From assembly GCA_045837725.1 (NCBI GenBank), contig JBEWZL010000124.1, positions 124,001 through 188,000 of the forward strand: a stretch of 64,000 nt of DNA. The letters run 5' to 3'. This DNA comes from Vermamoeba vermiformis. Lineage: Eukaryota > Tubulinea > Echinamoebida. Positions 23,382 to 35,164 of the stretch are shown here, piece after piece (positions within the stretch are counted from its first letter, which is position 1; each line of letters starts with the position of its first letter). The notes below the pieces were generated by a model, which was given only the letters and a program-made list of their open reading frames with translations, searched no databases and was not told where the DNA came from. The position numbers and the translations under genes were made by a program.

Positions 23382-26190
23382 CTTCACTCGAAAATAGTCG
23401 TAAAATAATTCTTAATATCTCCCTACGTCCTTTTTAACTTGCGCTCTTGTAATTATAGGTAAACGGAATTCCGATCAGTAGACGGCAAAGACTAACAAGG
23501 GGATGTGAAGTGATTCAAAAAAAGTAAGAAAATTTAGCCCACGCGTCTTATTTTATTAATTTACCAAATCTTGAATTAGAGCCAACAATCATCGTAAGGC
23601 AAATCTTAATGTGATCATAAACTTGTTAACAGATTGACCAATATTTCGCTAGTGAGCTGACAAACTGGACGCAATGAGACTGCAGCTGTTTTTTATGGCA
23701 TTTATCCTGCTGGCCTTCGCATCGAATTTTGTTAACGGAGGTATTTAATTAATGATCGCATATTTACCCTTGCTAATGTCAATTGTTAGATTTGTTAACG
23801 AATCATGGATTGCTTTACGTTCGGATCGTTCCGCCAGATGGTGCAATTATCAAATCTAATCCTCCATCATTTTGGTGGACTGCTCAAGGATATCTTGGCA
23901 CCGGCAAATCATTTACGTTGTCGATCTGGGCCAACTCGGCATCCGATCGTCAACCTGACTGGAGTTTCAACACGACAAACAACTTCTACAACATGCCTCT
24001 TGCGTTACCCGTGGACACGACCTACTTTTGGAGAGTGACTTTGATGAACTCTGTCATGGGCACGTCGAATGACAGCGATGTGCGTTCTTTTTTCGTCACA
24101 TCTGATGCCACAACATTTATCGTGCCAAATGACGTTATCACAACGACAAAGAATTCTGCTCGTCCACGGTTGTTGCTTAAGGGCGATGCGAAGACAGCTT
24201 TCTTGGCTTCATCCGCTGGTCAATCATTCGTCAAGCAATTGAATGCCGTTGTAATTCCGTACCTGAACAGTAAGCTCGGAGCAACACTTCCTGTTGCGCC
24301 GAACAAAACTGCTAGTGATTTTGCTTATGGATCTCCGGAATGGGCTGCATACTCATCGAGCGTTATGAATGACTTCACGAGTCCGCAGGTCCTTTACATT
24401 TCAAACTGCATTTACGCTCTTTGGTACGACTCGTCAAATGCAACCATAGTCAATGAGCTCAAGCGAAGAACATTAGCACTTTTGGACGCGGATCCAGCAG
24501 GAGCAACAAGCCAGGCCTCACAAGATCAAGCGAACAGAGCTATCTTCTTGTCATTGGCACAAACCCTGGATTTGATCTACGACAATTTCACCGTAACTGA
24601 TCGCAATAGAATCATGGCGAACATCAAGAACAGAACCGAGCAAGTGTACAACAATGGATATTTCTTCACTCAATTAATGACAGCGCCATACGACTCTCAC
24701 GGTGCCAACACTCTCGGCTACGTCGCTAGTGCTAGTGCGGCGATGCTTGGACTGATTCCTGAAGCAGACGCATGGGCAGCGAGTATTCCGATGTTCTTCA
24801 ACATGTACAGCACGTGGGGTGAGCACGAAGGAGGCTTTGGCAACGGCATTGGCTACAACTACTACTCCGTGACAAGTGAACCAGCTAACTTCAAATTCTT
24901 GAAGTGGAGTACTGGCGTGAGTCTGTATCGGAAGCAGTGGGTGCAGCGGTGGCCCTTGCAGTTCATTTACTTCTCCCCTCCAGGTGCGGCATCGGGAGGT
25001 CTTGGCTTTGGCGACAGCGGGCAGAATGACATGCGAGTGTATCAACCTATGGTCTGTCTCAACGTTGTTAGTTACGTTCTTGATGAGTCTCCGACCATGG
25101 AATACCAAGAACTTTATAACTGGTACTGCAATGCGCTCACCTACAAAGGCGTTGTCGACACGCGCCGCTACGATGTTATTTGGAGCCGTGAGTTCAACTC
25201 GCCTCAACCTCTGACAGGCAACTATCCCAATGCTGTCCACTTGGAATCGATTGGCTGGGCCTCATTCCACAGCTCTCTTGCTGACAATCTACGCACTTCA
25301 ATGTTCTTCCGCTCAGGCAGATTCGGCTCGTTCAATCACAACTACGCAGATCAGTTGTGCTTCACATTTGCACACAAAGGCAAAGCGTTGCTCATCAACA
25401 GCGGTTACTACGATTACTATGGATCTGCTCATCATAATGGTTGGACTAGGACCACACGATCAAAGAGTGGTGGTGTGACAATGGATGGAGGTGTTGGGCA
25501 AACGATGAATCAGATCTCGGCGACAGGAAACATCACTCAATTTGGCCACTCAAACGAATTTGATTTCATCACTGGAGATGCTTTGGTCGCGTACAATTAT
25601 GGCGTAACAAACACAGATCTTCAATTAACACGCGCCATTCGCTCCATTGTCTACTTCCGCGCTAGCAATCAGTTTGTGATCTTCGATCAATTTGACGCCA
25701 ACTCTTCTCGGAGCTTTGAATGGAATCTGCACGCATTCAAAAACTTCACTGTTGTCTCTCCATCGACTGTCAAGTCAAGTGACGGCAACGCATCAATGTG
25801 CATCAAGATGCTGTACACGTCATCTGATTACACCTTTACTCAAACAGATCAGTTTACTGTTCCGGTGAACTTGCCTAATCAAGCACACGGACAGTTCAAA
25901 CTCAACACTAATCTCACTTCAGTCACTTTTGTTGTGCTGTTGGATCCAGACTGTACGGGAAATGAACCACAGCTGAATCATAATGGGAACACGTGGTCAT
26001 TCAATATTGGCGAAACGATAGGCACTTGGGATGGCAATCAACTTGCCTTCTCTAATCCTGAAACACCCACTGACTCTCACACACCCGATGGCTCCGTCAC
26101 CAGCACTGCCTCGCCGACTGCCTTTTGGTTTGTCGCAATAACTATTGCTTCGTGCATCATGTTGGTTTAAGAATAAAGACAAACAGACAA
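23382..26190 (+). repeat. Inverted segmental duplication, right arm
   Basis: Partner of 12640-15421. Upstream similarity is continuous to about 23405, and the 19-base block 23382-23400 matches 15582-15600 beyond the segment found only in the left arm. Confidence 0.85.
23674..26170 (+). CDS. Heparinase II/III-like secreted, GPI-anchored protein, copy 2 (intact)
   Basis: Exons 23674-23740 and 23790-26170 give 815 residues. Residues 1-22 are a signal peptide. The N-terminal part has a fibronectin-like fold with the PPDGAIIKSNPPSFWW stretch seen in DUF4962 proteins. An alpha/alpha toroid region follows, and a heparinase II/III-like beta domain from about residue 500 (YADQLCFTFAHKGKALLI, SGYYDYYGSAHHNGW). 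Such enzymes are polysaccharide lyases that cut uronic-acid glycans such as heparin or alginate. The protein ends in a Ser/Thr-rich stretch and a hydrophobic tail (FWFVAITIASCIMLV) typical of GPI attachment, so it should act at the surface. Many N-glycosylation sites (NNT, NAT, NRT). AATAAA follows the stop by two bases. Substrate is not known. Confidence 0.82.
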
Positions 26191-26473
26191 GTTTATTACA
26201 TCTAATGTCGTTAACAGGTGAGCAGCATCGACCATTCAGATGAGAGAACCATGCAAATAACGTGCGTCAACCTTTTTTGTCGGTAAGTATCAATTCCAGT
26301 ATACCTATGATTACCTAACGCAATCGTTTGTAGTACCTGTTCCTGCCTACGTTAACGAGCGTAATTCCGGCTGTCATTGATTGATTGATGGACCGACGAG
26401 AAAAAAATCATATTTTTCATTTGCGTTTGAATGCACAGACACCAAGATATTAAGCAAATATTATCAGTAATTA
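26171..26473. other. Intergenic
   Basis: Separates heparinase copy 2 from the F-box remnant. Nothing recognised beyond the copy 2 polyadenylation signal at its left end. Confidence 0.4.
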
Positions 26474-26930
26474 TGGCCGATCATTTGCTCAAGCTGCCTT
26501 TGGATGCGCTACGTCTAATTTGGCGTTATTTATCCCTGCCTGACGTTATTAGGTAATTATTATCAATTAACTACGACTATAAAATTTACGTGATTATTAT
26601 AAAGCAATTTCTTACTTTATTTGTGGTCCCAAAGATAAATTGGACCCGGTCCCCTTTGTTTGGATCCATTAATCAGCGGCATTGAGTTACGAGCCGTCTA
26701 TACAAGAAGTTCCTATTGCAGTTCAATGGATCGAGGCACTTAAGTCATCAAACTTGCCGAATCTACAAAAGTGGCCATTGATCTCGTATTTTCGAAATAC
26801 AGTAATCAAAGAATTGAAAGCTAAAGTACCTTTCAACGTTGTTTTTCTTGACCGGTCAAGAGTTGGTGTGTACAACGAATTTGAAGATTTTGAATATGAC
26901 CCAGATATTTATCACGCCGAAGAAGACTAG
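26474..26930 (+). pseudogene. F-box protein, probably broken
   Basis: ATG at about 26474 opens a 29-residue exon that is a clear F-box start: LKLPLDALRLIWRYLSLPDVI, ending at a GTAATT donor. Beyond the intron the best coding frame reads CGPKDKLDPVPFVWIH, meets a TAA, then continues in the same frame as LSYEPSIQEVPIAVQWIEAL through to YDPDIYHAEED and the stop at 26930. None of the acceptors I tried joins the first exon to this frame without a stop. So it is a decayed gene, or a live one with a junction I cannot place. Confidence 0.5.
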
Positions 26931-27418
26931 ACACATTAGCGGAAATGTTGATGAACGCTCGTTTTGAATGAAACCTAGTGGCTGTACACTTGAATAAAGT
27001 TAATTCCTTAGCGGTTACACTAGAGGAAAGGTAAAAGGGGGTAAAAACACCGTTTTTGACCTAAAACAATTTCACTCGGACCCCATTTTTGAAAGAGAAA
27101 ACGCCGTTTTCGGTAAGTACAGTTTATTCGTTTTACAAAATGGTTTTGGCAAAGTAGTAGACCTTCGAGTTAGGACTTTGTGTGCGGCTAAGTCGAAGGT
27201 GTTTCGTGAATAGACATTATTTCTCATTAATTTGCTACCAAAATATTCATATCCGTCATTTGGTTATTGAGTGAGTACTCTTTGATCAAACCTTCTGATA
27301 GCAGCTGCCAAAACTGGATCCAAACTTTCCAACGAAATGTCGCTTTGTGAATTGTAAAGAGTAGACCACAAGTCCCTCGCTTATTTATTTATTAATCCAA
27401 ATTATTGTATATTGAACT
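26931..27418. other. Intergenic upstream of TMEM104
   Basis: Contains two related short blocks (ACACCGTTTTTGACC at about 27048 and AACGCCGTTTTCGG at about 27099). No gene is supported. It should hold the TMEM104 promoter. Confidence 0.45.
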
Positions 27419-30066
27419 ATGGGTGGCGTGGCTGATGACGGAAGCCAGTACTCGAACGGAGTAGCTGCGATCTTCGTATTTAATTTAATTGTCGGAGTCG
27501 GCGTGTTAAATTTGCCGCTTGGATTTCAAAGCGCAGGTCTGGTAAGTATTTATTAAAAACACAATTAAAAAGCGAAGATTTTCTAACGGCAGTTTTGGAT
27601 CCGAATTTTAAAAAATCTTATAATTCGCCAAGGCGCTGAAATATTAATTTAATTACTTATAATCAATTATTCGTTATTTTTACGGTTTATGAAAGTCATA
27701 AATTAATTATTATTTTGTGATCAGGTGCTGGGAACAGTTTTTTTGGGATTCCTCGCTTTACTAGCGTAAGTTTATTAGTGCCATATTATGAAATACACAT
27801 TAATATTAATTTATACGGCAAAGTTACATCACAATTTCGTTTATGATTGAAACTCACGCTGCAGCAAACGCGATCTTGTCCGAAGAGGAACAACAGGTAA
27901 ATAAATACCTATTATATTTACATTTATATTTACGATAATGAATTATGCTATCTTTCAGTAATACAAAGCAATAGTTGAAATTTCGAATGTTGATCGGGAT
28001 CTTCTGATCGCTAACACTTTTTTTAATGAATACCTAGACCCAGCCACTATTAGGAAATGAAGAAATAGTAGTAGGACGCACTATTAATGAAGCCCCGTCG
28101 GACCGAGATCCGTTCGATATTTCAAAACGAGTCGAAATGGGTGTTATGGCCGAAATTTTCTTAGGCCCCGTCGGCAAAATTTTCTTCTACATTGTTATGA
28201 TCGTATCCTTATAATATTATTATACTATACTAATGTCATGCGCTAAACTCAATTAGCAAGAAATTTTTTTCCTTCACTAAATATTCTCGCAGATCTACTT
28301 GTTTGGAGATCTGGCAATTTACGCCGTCGCAGTTCCATCATCTCTTGCTGCAGCCACTGGTGGTTGGTCTGTAGGTAAGTATAATACTGCATTTGCGAAT
28401 AGTCTAGCGAATATTTCGGAGGAGTTTCCGAGGGACAAACCTTGTGATTCGAAATTGCTGTCAATTTTTCTGACCGTGAAAATGCAGTTTCCTAATTTGT
28501 AATTTTTATTATAGGCTCAATTACATTCACCGATGATAATGTATATTACTTCTATTTGGCTTGTTTTACGATTATTGTAGTGCCATTTGGATTTTTTAAT
28601 TTCCAAAAAACGAAATATTTGCAATTCTTCACTATGGGCACGAGAAACACTGCTTTATTTATGTAAGTACTATTCGTATTATCGTGTTATTATGCATTTC
28701 CTTATTTATTTTGCAGGATGATTATTTTGGGTTTGATTTTCATTGGTCAAGGCAACGGCGCATTACCCGATCAATTGCCGTTAGTAAATTGGGCGTAAGT
28801 ATTTATTTTTAAATTTTACCACAACATATTTTATCAATTTTATCATTCTCGGCAAATTTTTAAAAAAGTAGAGTACTTCCGCGCCAATTTGGTAATTAAT
28901 TTTTCTACGGCTTGCAAAAAAAGCGAACTTTATTGTATTTTACTTTGGTATTATTATACAATTATTAAATTATTATTATTTTTGCGCAGAGGCTTGCCTA
29001 AAATGTTCGGAGTTGCCGTGTACGCATTCATGTGCCACCACAGCTTGCCGTCAATCGTGACACCGATCAAGGACAAATCATTCGTCGGAAAGTTGATGGG
29101 CATTGACCTCTTGTTGATCTATCTCACGTACATCTTGCTCAATTATTCCGCCATGTTCGCTTTTGGCGCTATTGACAACCCAACCTGTGACTCGACACCA
29201 GGTAAGAAAATTAACTCCAATTCCATCGTAATTGCATATTTATTACTTAAAGAATCGTAATTATGATAACTATTCGATATTTGGAAGTTAATTTTTTGGT
29301 AGTTTTGAACGAATGTGAAAAAAAATCAAGATCTGGATCTGACAACTTTTTTCATGCACATCAAAGCAAGCGGTACTAATATTGTTTTTAAGGTCCTGCA
29401 TGCAAAATTCAGCCACTCTACACGTGGAACTTCAATTCGTACCACATTGTGCCCATCGCCAAGTTCTTGGGCTTGTTCCCCGTGTTCACGTTGTCCACGA
29501 ACTTCCCGTTGATTATGATCACACTGCGCAACAACGTGATGAACTTGATCAAGGTTGGCGAGCGTTCAATGAATCCTACTTTGCGCGGAGTTATTTTCAG
29601 CATTCTTGTCACCGCACCTGCTATCACCATTGCATTTTTCACTCAGGACATCAAAATTTTGGTACGTAATAATAATAATAATTACAAATACGTATGACAC
29701 GTGACTGAAATTAGCAAAAATATTCCAATTTTAAAAAAGAATTGCAAAATTTTGGTTTCGTTTGTGACACGTGTCAAAACAGCACTTGCATCGATTTTTG
29801 CTTGTATATGATCTGTTCGTTCGCTAACCTCGCTGTGACAGGTGTCAGTGACGGGCTCGTACGCAGGCATGGGCATTATGTTCTTGTTCCCTTCGCTGCT
29901 CGTCTTCTTCGCTCGTCGCAAGATCACTGCGCGCTTCGGATTCTACGAAAACAAGCACGCATCATTCTTCAGACACACTTTTTGGATCGTGTTGATCTGG
30001 ATCTGGGTTGTTGGTGCTACTGGTCTCGTGGTGTACACTCAAATTAGCTCTGTTGTATCTGAATAA
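27419..30066 (+). CDS. TMEM104: TMEM104-like amino-acid transporter-family membrane protein
   Basis: Ten exons in phase: 27419-27541, 27725-27765, 27824-27896, 28038-28202, 28293-28374, 28515-28662, 28717-28794, 28990-29201, 29393-29661, 29842-30066, total 471 residues (human TMEM104 is about 496). It belongs to the SLC38-like amino-acid/auxin permease clan, with about ten membrane passes. Conserved blocks in order: FNLIVGVGVLNLP, SFMIETHAAANA, PFDISKRVEMG, YLFGDLAIYAVAVP, FNFQKTKYLQ, MFGVAVYAFMCHHSLPSIV, LFPVFTLSTNFPLI, and TGSYAGMGI near the C-terminus. Animal TMEM104 is little studied and its substrate is unknown. The start ATG precedes the first conserved membrane segment directly, so no N-terminal extension is missing. 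Confidence 0.92.
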
Positions 30067-30223
30067 AATATAGGTACTTTCCTAATATGGTAAAATCAAA
30101 AAACAAGCAGACAAAAATCTCCCGCCTTCAATTCCGTTCTTTTTCTCAGTTCAATAGCATAGTGAAGCACGATTAAATGAAAAATAGGTAGCCACTCATT
30201 ATAGTAATACGTATACCACATAA

Positions 30224-32930
30224 ATGGAAGTTAAAACTGAGGATCTTGAGCGGTTGTTCGAATCCAAATATTCAGGTAATTTCAACTTTGTTGTTTAGCA
30301 ACAAATAAATAATGAAAATTAGTAAAATAATTTTAGATTATTAATTAAGTTGTTTTGAACAAGATTTAAAGCTCCAGAATATTTATTTATTTGGATCGAG
30401 ACTTTACCAATGTCATAACGAGCAATCCGATTACGATTTTATCGTATTAGTAGAAGGAGAATATTTCTTTGGATCTAAATTAATAGAAACTGATCTTGTA
30501 AATTTAAACGTAAGTCGCTTTACACCAAAATATTGATCTCAATTAATTTTAATTTTTAAATAGATCTACCACCTCGATTATTTTAACGAGCTGCTTAAAG
30601 AAAACATAGTATGGGCGATAATGCTATATTATATTCCTCCGGAGTTTATCTTCAAAGAGAACATCAAACTCGATTTCAAAATTCGGATCCCGAGCTTAAA
30701 AAAATCATGTACGTCTCATATATGATTAATATCCTTATTAATTATTTATATAGCGCTTATGGATGCTTCTCACAATTACGCGAAGGCTAAACGCCTTTGG
30801 TCTATGAACGACCACAAAAAATCGAAGAAAAATATTGTTCATGGTCTTCGGTGCGTATTTAATTAAATATTAGTATAATATTATTATTTTTTAATTTGCA
30901 ATAAAATTATAGTAAAATCATCAATTAGACCGAATTATTAATCGTTCGTTGATAGATATTTATTATTAGCGAAACAACTGCTCGAACAAGAAAAAATCGT
31001 TGATTTTACCGCTGGCAATGAATATTGGCGCGATTTAATGCAAAATGAGTGGCGAGATTGGGACGAGATTGAATGCAAATACAAACCTATCTACGGCGAT
31101 CTGATGCACGAAATCAAACACTCGTACAATCCTGAAGATATTAACGTAAGTACATCTAATACTTATACTTAATATAGTCATAGCTAATTAAGGAAATATT
31201 TTTGCGTTAGAGCGACGAAGAAAATAAATTATTATCAGTAGTGTACATACACCGACTCGGAATCGATGCCTTATGCTCCGTAAGTACTATTTTTCAACAA
31301 TACTCTTTTTAATAGCATTAACATCACAATATGAAAGTACTATTAATTTTTTGAATAATTTTATTGTTATTTTTTTTTGTTGACCGGTTAATTTTTTAGG
31401 ATTTTAGTATAACGAGCACGAAACACAAAACAGTGAGTGATTTAGTGCACTTAAAATACGACAAAAAGAGCTCGCCACTCGATCAACTGATAGTGCAAGA
31501 ATGTAACGGGCTCGTTGTGGACGTGAAACAATTGAAAGCGATCTGCGTCCCGCCAAAGAAATTCTTTCAACACAACGGCAATTTGAAATCAACTGTCGAT
31601 GAGCAATCAGGTAAAAAAATATTATAATATAACAAGATACTGTTCTCCTGGTTTGATTTTCATTTTCGCGTGAAAAATTAGCTTGACACGTGTCAAAGAT
31701 ATTTTTCACAGGCATCGCGATCGATGTACGCTCCTTATTTAGAAACTAATATTATACGATTACATTACAGCGGTGGTTTATGAAAAGATCGATGGATTGA
31801 CAGCGAATTTGTACTATTATAATGACACTTGGCACGTGTCAACAGATTACACAGCAGACGGATCCGAACAAATTGAAATTCCGTTTCATTTCTCAAAACA
31901 AGAATATAAATTACGTTGGAATGCGTGGCGAACGACAGAATTCACTGAAGAAGAGAAAAAAATGAAGGGACTGTCATTGACCAATCAAAAAATTGACGCA
32001 ACGAACGAGCACAAGAAAATTGTTTCATTTTCGGAGTTATTTTGGGAAGCATGGTCTAAAAATGGCTATAAATTGCCCGAAGACACGACAAAGTGCTACT
32101 TATTTGTGCTGATCTCGAAACGCTACACGAATGTTTGCAGATATTTCGAATCGATCGATCAGCAGCAACCGCGGTTCACTGAAAACACTCTCTTACTGAT
32201 TGGTTGCAGAAATTTATCGACATTTGATGAAGAAGCTCCTGAAGGTCCGTCATTATCCTTTTATGGAAGCTTCACCAAATGTACTAACTAAGCATTTAGA
32301 TGTGGCGGAAAAATATGGCTGGAAAGCAATTGCATCGTACAATTATTCCGCGTCAATCGATGACTTGGCTAAAAAATCATTGGAATTGGATCCGATCTTT
32401 CACGAAGGATTCGTTGTTTGCGACAGCAGGTACGTACACGGTTACTAAATATGGAAATAACTACGTAATATGAACAATTACTAATTTGGTACTAATGAAG
32501 GTTCAACCGAGTTAAAGTTCGATCGCCTCAATTTTCCGCACTTTTGGAGCTGGATCTGGTCAACAATGACTTGAACACTAATTACAGACTAATGATCGAT
32601 CTCATTCGGTCAAACGATCACGTGACATTTTTGGAGTATTTCACGCAGTTACAACCACTCTACGAGAGCGTCAAGAAAGATTTTGACAATTTTTGGAACG
32701 AGTTCCAAAAAGTATACAATAGTATACGATTTGATATTAACGATCCAAATTTGGATCAAAAGTTATTGGCGAGAAATTACGCCGCGACAGCGAAGAAGTA
32801 CAATTATTATCAGCTCTTATTTGAACTTCGAAAGATGAATTTTAGCGTGATTAGTGTCAAAGATTATTTGCGCACGATAAGATTGAAAAAGATTATCGAT
32901 TTATTGCGCGAGATCAAAGCTAAGAAATAA
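30224..32930 (+). CDS. Fusion of nucleotidyltransferase and RNA-ligase-like domains, 647 residues
   Basis: Ten exons in phase: 30224-30275, 30364-30509, 30564-30708, 30754-30850, 30956-31145, 31211-31279, 31400-31610, 31771-32244, 32300-32429, 32501-32930. Residues 20-110 are a pol-beta-type minimal nucleotidyltransferase: LFGSRLY (GS at 28-29), SDYDF (Asp 40 and 42) and a third Asp in KLDFKI (about 103). A helical linker follows. Residues 245-512 resemble T4 Rnl1-like covalent nucleotidyl ligases: ECNGLVVD (267-274), PPKKFFQHNG, motif I EKIDG with Lys309, HEGFVV (motif IV, 496-501) and KVR (motif V, 510-512). The motif III region (LFVLISKRYTN) lacks the usual Glu. Residues 520-647 are helical and specific to this protein. 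Tail addition plus ligation would fit RNA repair or tRNA maturation, but that is inference. There is no signal peptide. Confidence 0.8.
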
Positions 32931-33119
32931 ACTCGTTTCGATAACATTCGATATTGTTCAGTGAACAAATTAGGAAATCGAATAGTTACAGCGGCATGTA
33001 TTATTTCGAATATGTTTTTTGTTGGCTGAGATGGTGGTATTATTGATTTAATGGCGTATAATAATATAAAACATATTAGAATACACAAAGTCGTCGTTAT
33101 TTTCAACTTTTCTTGTCTT
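32931..33119. other. Intergenic, tail-to-tail genes
   Basis: Short gap between the ligase-fusion stop and the stop of the minus-strand orphan gene. Nothing recognised. Confidence 0.4.
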
Positions 33120-35051
33120 TCAATCGATGAGGACTGAAAAATATTGTTGCTGCCATTTCAACGATTCTTCCTCGTTTTCAGTGAATATAACACTATCAAT
33201 TAATCTTTTTGCTCCAACTTTCGTTTCTTTCAACAATTTTGCTAATTGTGGCGTTACAGCTGATCGCGTGATAAGTATGTAAAGCACATCCGTTAACGGA
33301 ACCGATGGAGGCAAAAGTGCTTCGAGTCTGCCATGCGGATCAACGTTCATATACCAATCTATTATATCTTGCGTAGTAACATCTTCGGGTCGATCTTTTT
33401 TTCGCTCATCTGGCGGAAAACTTCCGGCGATCAGATCCATCTTCGGAACCCATGAAAAATGTTCGTCTTTTGCATAATTTTTGAAAGCATTTTGAACAGT
33501 TGTTGATATATAATCATCTCTATTAACAACTGCATCGTATTGAGATCGGTCTTTCAAAAACGCTAAGATTGCTTGGGATGTGATTTCTTGTTGGGCTTGT
33601 AAAAACCAATATCCGCTTTTGTAATCGTAAATTTCTTTTCTTTGCAGTTGTTTTAATAATTCCAATTCTCCGCGAGTTGCTGTTGCTCCATAATGAGAAC
33701 TTCTATTCAAAAAATATGCAAGATCCGCTCCAATACTTTCACTAAAAGTGCTATTAGTCCATACATTGCCTCCATATTGTGTCGCTTTGAATTCTTTTGA
33801 TGCTAATTTTAGCCACGGGCGTAATGGCAACGCATGGCCTGATATTAATGTTGTGCTGCTGTTCATCGTTATTTTGGATTCGTTAAAAGCAGTGCGTTTG
33901 AATATAATAGAAACAGGTCCATAATGCACATTCGGTCCCATAACTGCAAATACGTGTTCGTGAGTTCCAAGAAATTCGTCGACCCAATAACCGATCCCTG
34001 TTTGTGACGATGTTTTCGGATCTGATACGAGACTCAGTGCGACTTTTTCGATCTTATCAAAGTCTTCTTTTGTAAAGGCCGGGAAGTAAAATTCAAATCG
34101 TGCTCTGCGTAGTTGAATTACACGTGTGTTACCCAAGCGATCGGCTGCAATCATGACCTGAAAAAAATTGTAAAAAATTGCAATAAAAGTTTTCATACTA
34201 AATAATTATTACTAATTTATCAATAAGAATATTATTAATTAATTAGTAGCACTTACTTCAGCCAAATTGATGATTTTTTCGATGCAATGATAGCACCGCC
34301 AAATGGGTACTGACTTATCCCACGGGCAAATTTTGCCGGTCATAATTTGCATAAAATGCGTTTGAAAATTCAGCATTAATTTAGTATACACTGAAGGTAT
34401 AGTGTCTGGTGGCATTAGTCGGGATCGGGCCTTGACGCTTCCAGATTGAATTATCTTGATGAGTGTATCGACTGAGCAACTATGAACTGGTAGTAGCTTC
34501 GTCAAAAGGTCTGTTACAGCTGCAGGCGGAGTTCTTAAAATTGCTGAAGGGAGCTTGTCGTCTTCAAACTGCGCCCGCCAAATATTCCGGCTCCACTTGC
34601 AAAAAGAGTGGTTTGATAGTGATGGTAATGCAGATGCTATATTAATAAAATTTCGGTCACTAGGTTTTATAATAATTGCGTACGAGTGAAAATTAAATTG
34701 CCCCATTTCCAGATCCCCAAAGATTTTGTTTCGCAGTATTATTTAAATTTTAATATTGTTATCATTACCTTGAAATAAATAAACGCCAATAACTGCGCAA
34801 TCACCAATTTTGTTGGTCGCCAAGGGCGAATCTGGGGAAAACGACACCTTCGTCTGCTTTCCTTCACCTTCTTTATAATACCACAGATAAATACAATGAA
34901 TATTCGGTGGATTTATGTTCGTTTTTTCTTTGATCAATTCTACCAAAGTTTGAGCGCTGCTGCACACGGCGATCTTGTAACCATTCACCAATGTCGTGCC
35001 TGTTGGTGTATCATAGTGATTTATAGTCAAAGAATAAATAGCTGTGTTCAT
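33120..35051 (-). CDS. Orphan protein, 566 residues
   Basis: Exons 34769-35051, 34257-34636 and 33120-34157 join in phase to 566 residues. The frame is open further upstream without an ATG, so I chose the first Met at 35051. The first ~95 residues (YSLTINHYDTPTG ... IGDCAVIGVYLFQ) look like a small beta-rich fold. The middle has a Cys/Trp-rich block (GKICPWDKSVPIWRCYHC). The C-terminal 350 residues contain HYGPVSIIFKR and a charged helical end. No signal peptide or membrane segment is evident. A TAA within the first intron means that intron must be removed. I do not recognise a family. Confidence 0.7.
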
Positions 35052-35164
35052 ATTTACTAACGTTGAAACTAAATAACGCCAGTTTCCCCGTTTTTTCTGG
35101 ATCTTGCCTCGAACCACGTGGATCCTATCAACAAATCAATAATTAAGTTAAAAAATAACCGTCT

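Noticed and set aside
34640-34768. Reading the orphan gene straight through this interval as coding
   Set aside because: It meets a TAA; a GTAATG...AATATAG intron removes it and keeps phase.
35052-35117. N-terminal extension of the orphan protein starting at GTG
   Set aside because: No ATG; the stretch fits the end of an untranslated leader, and the upstream gene stops only 48 bases away.
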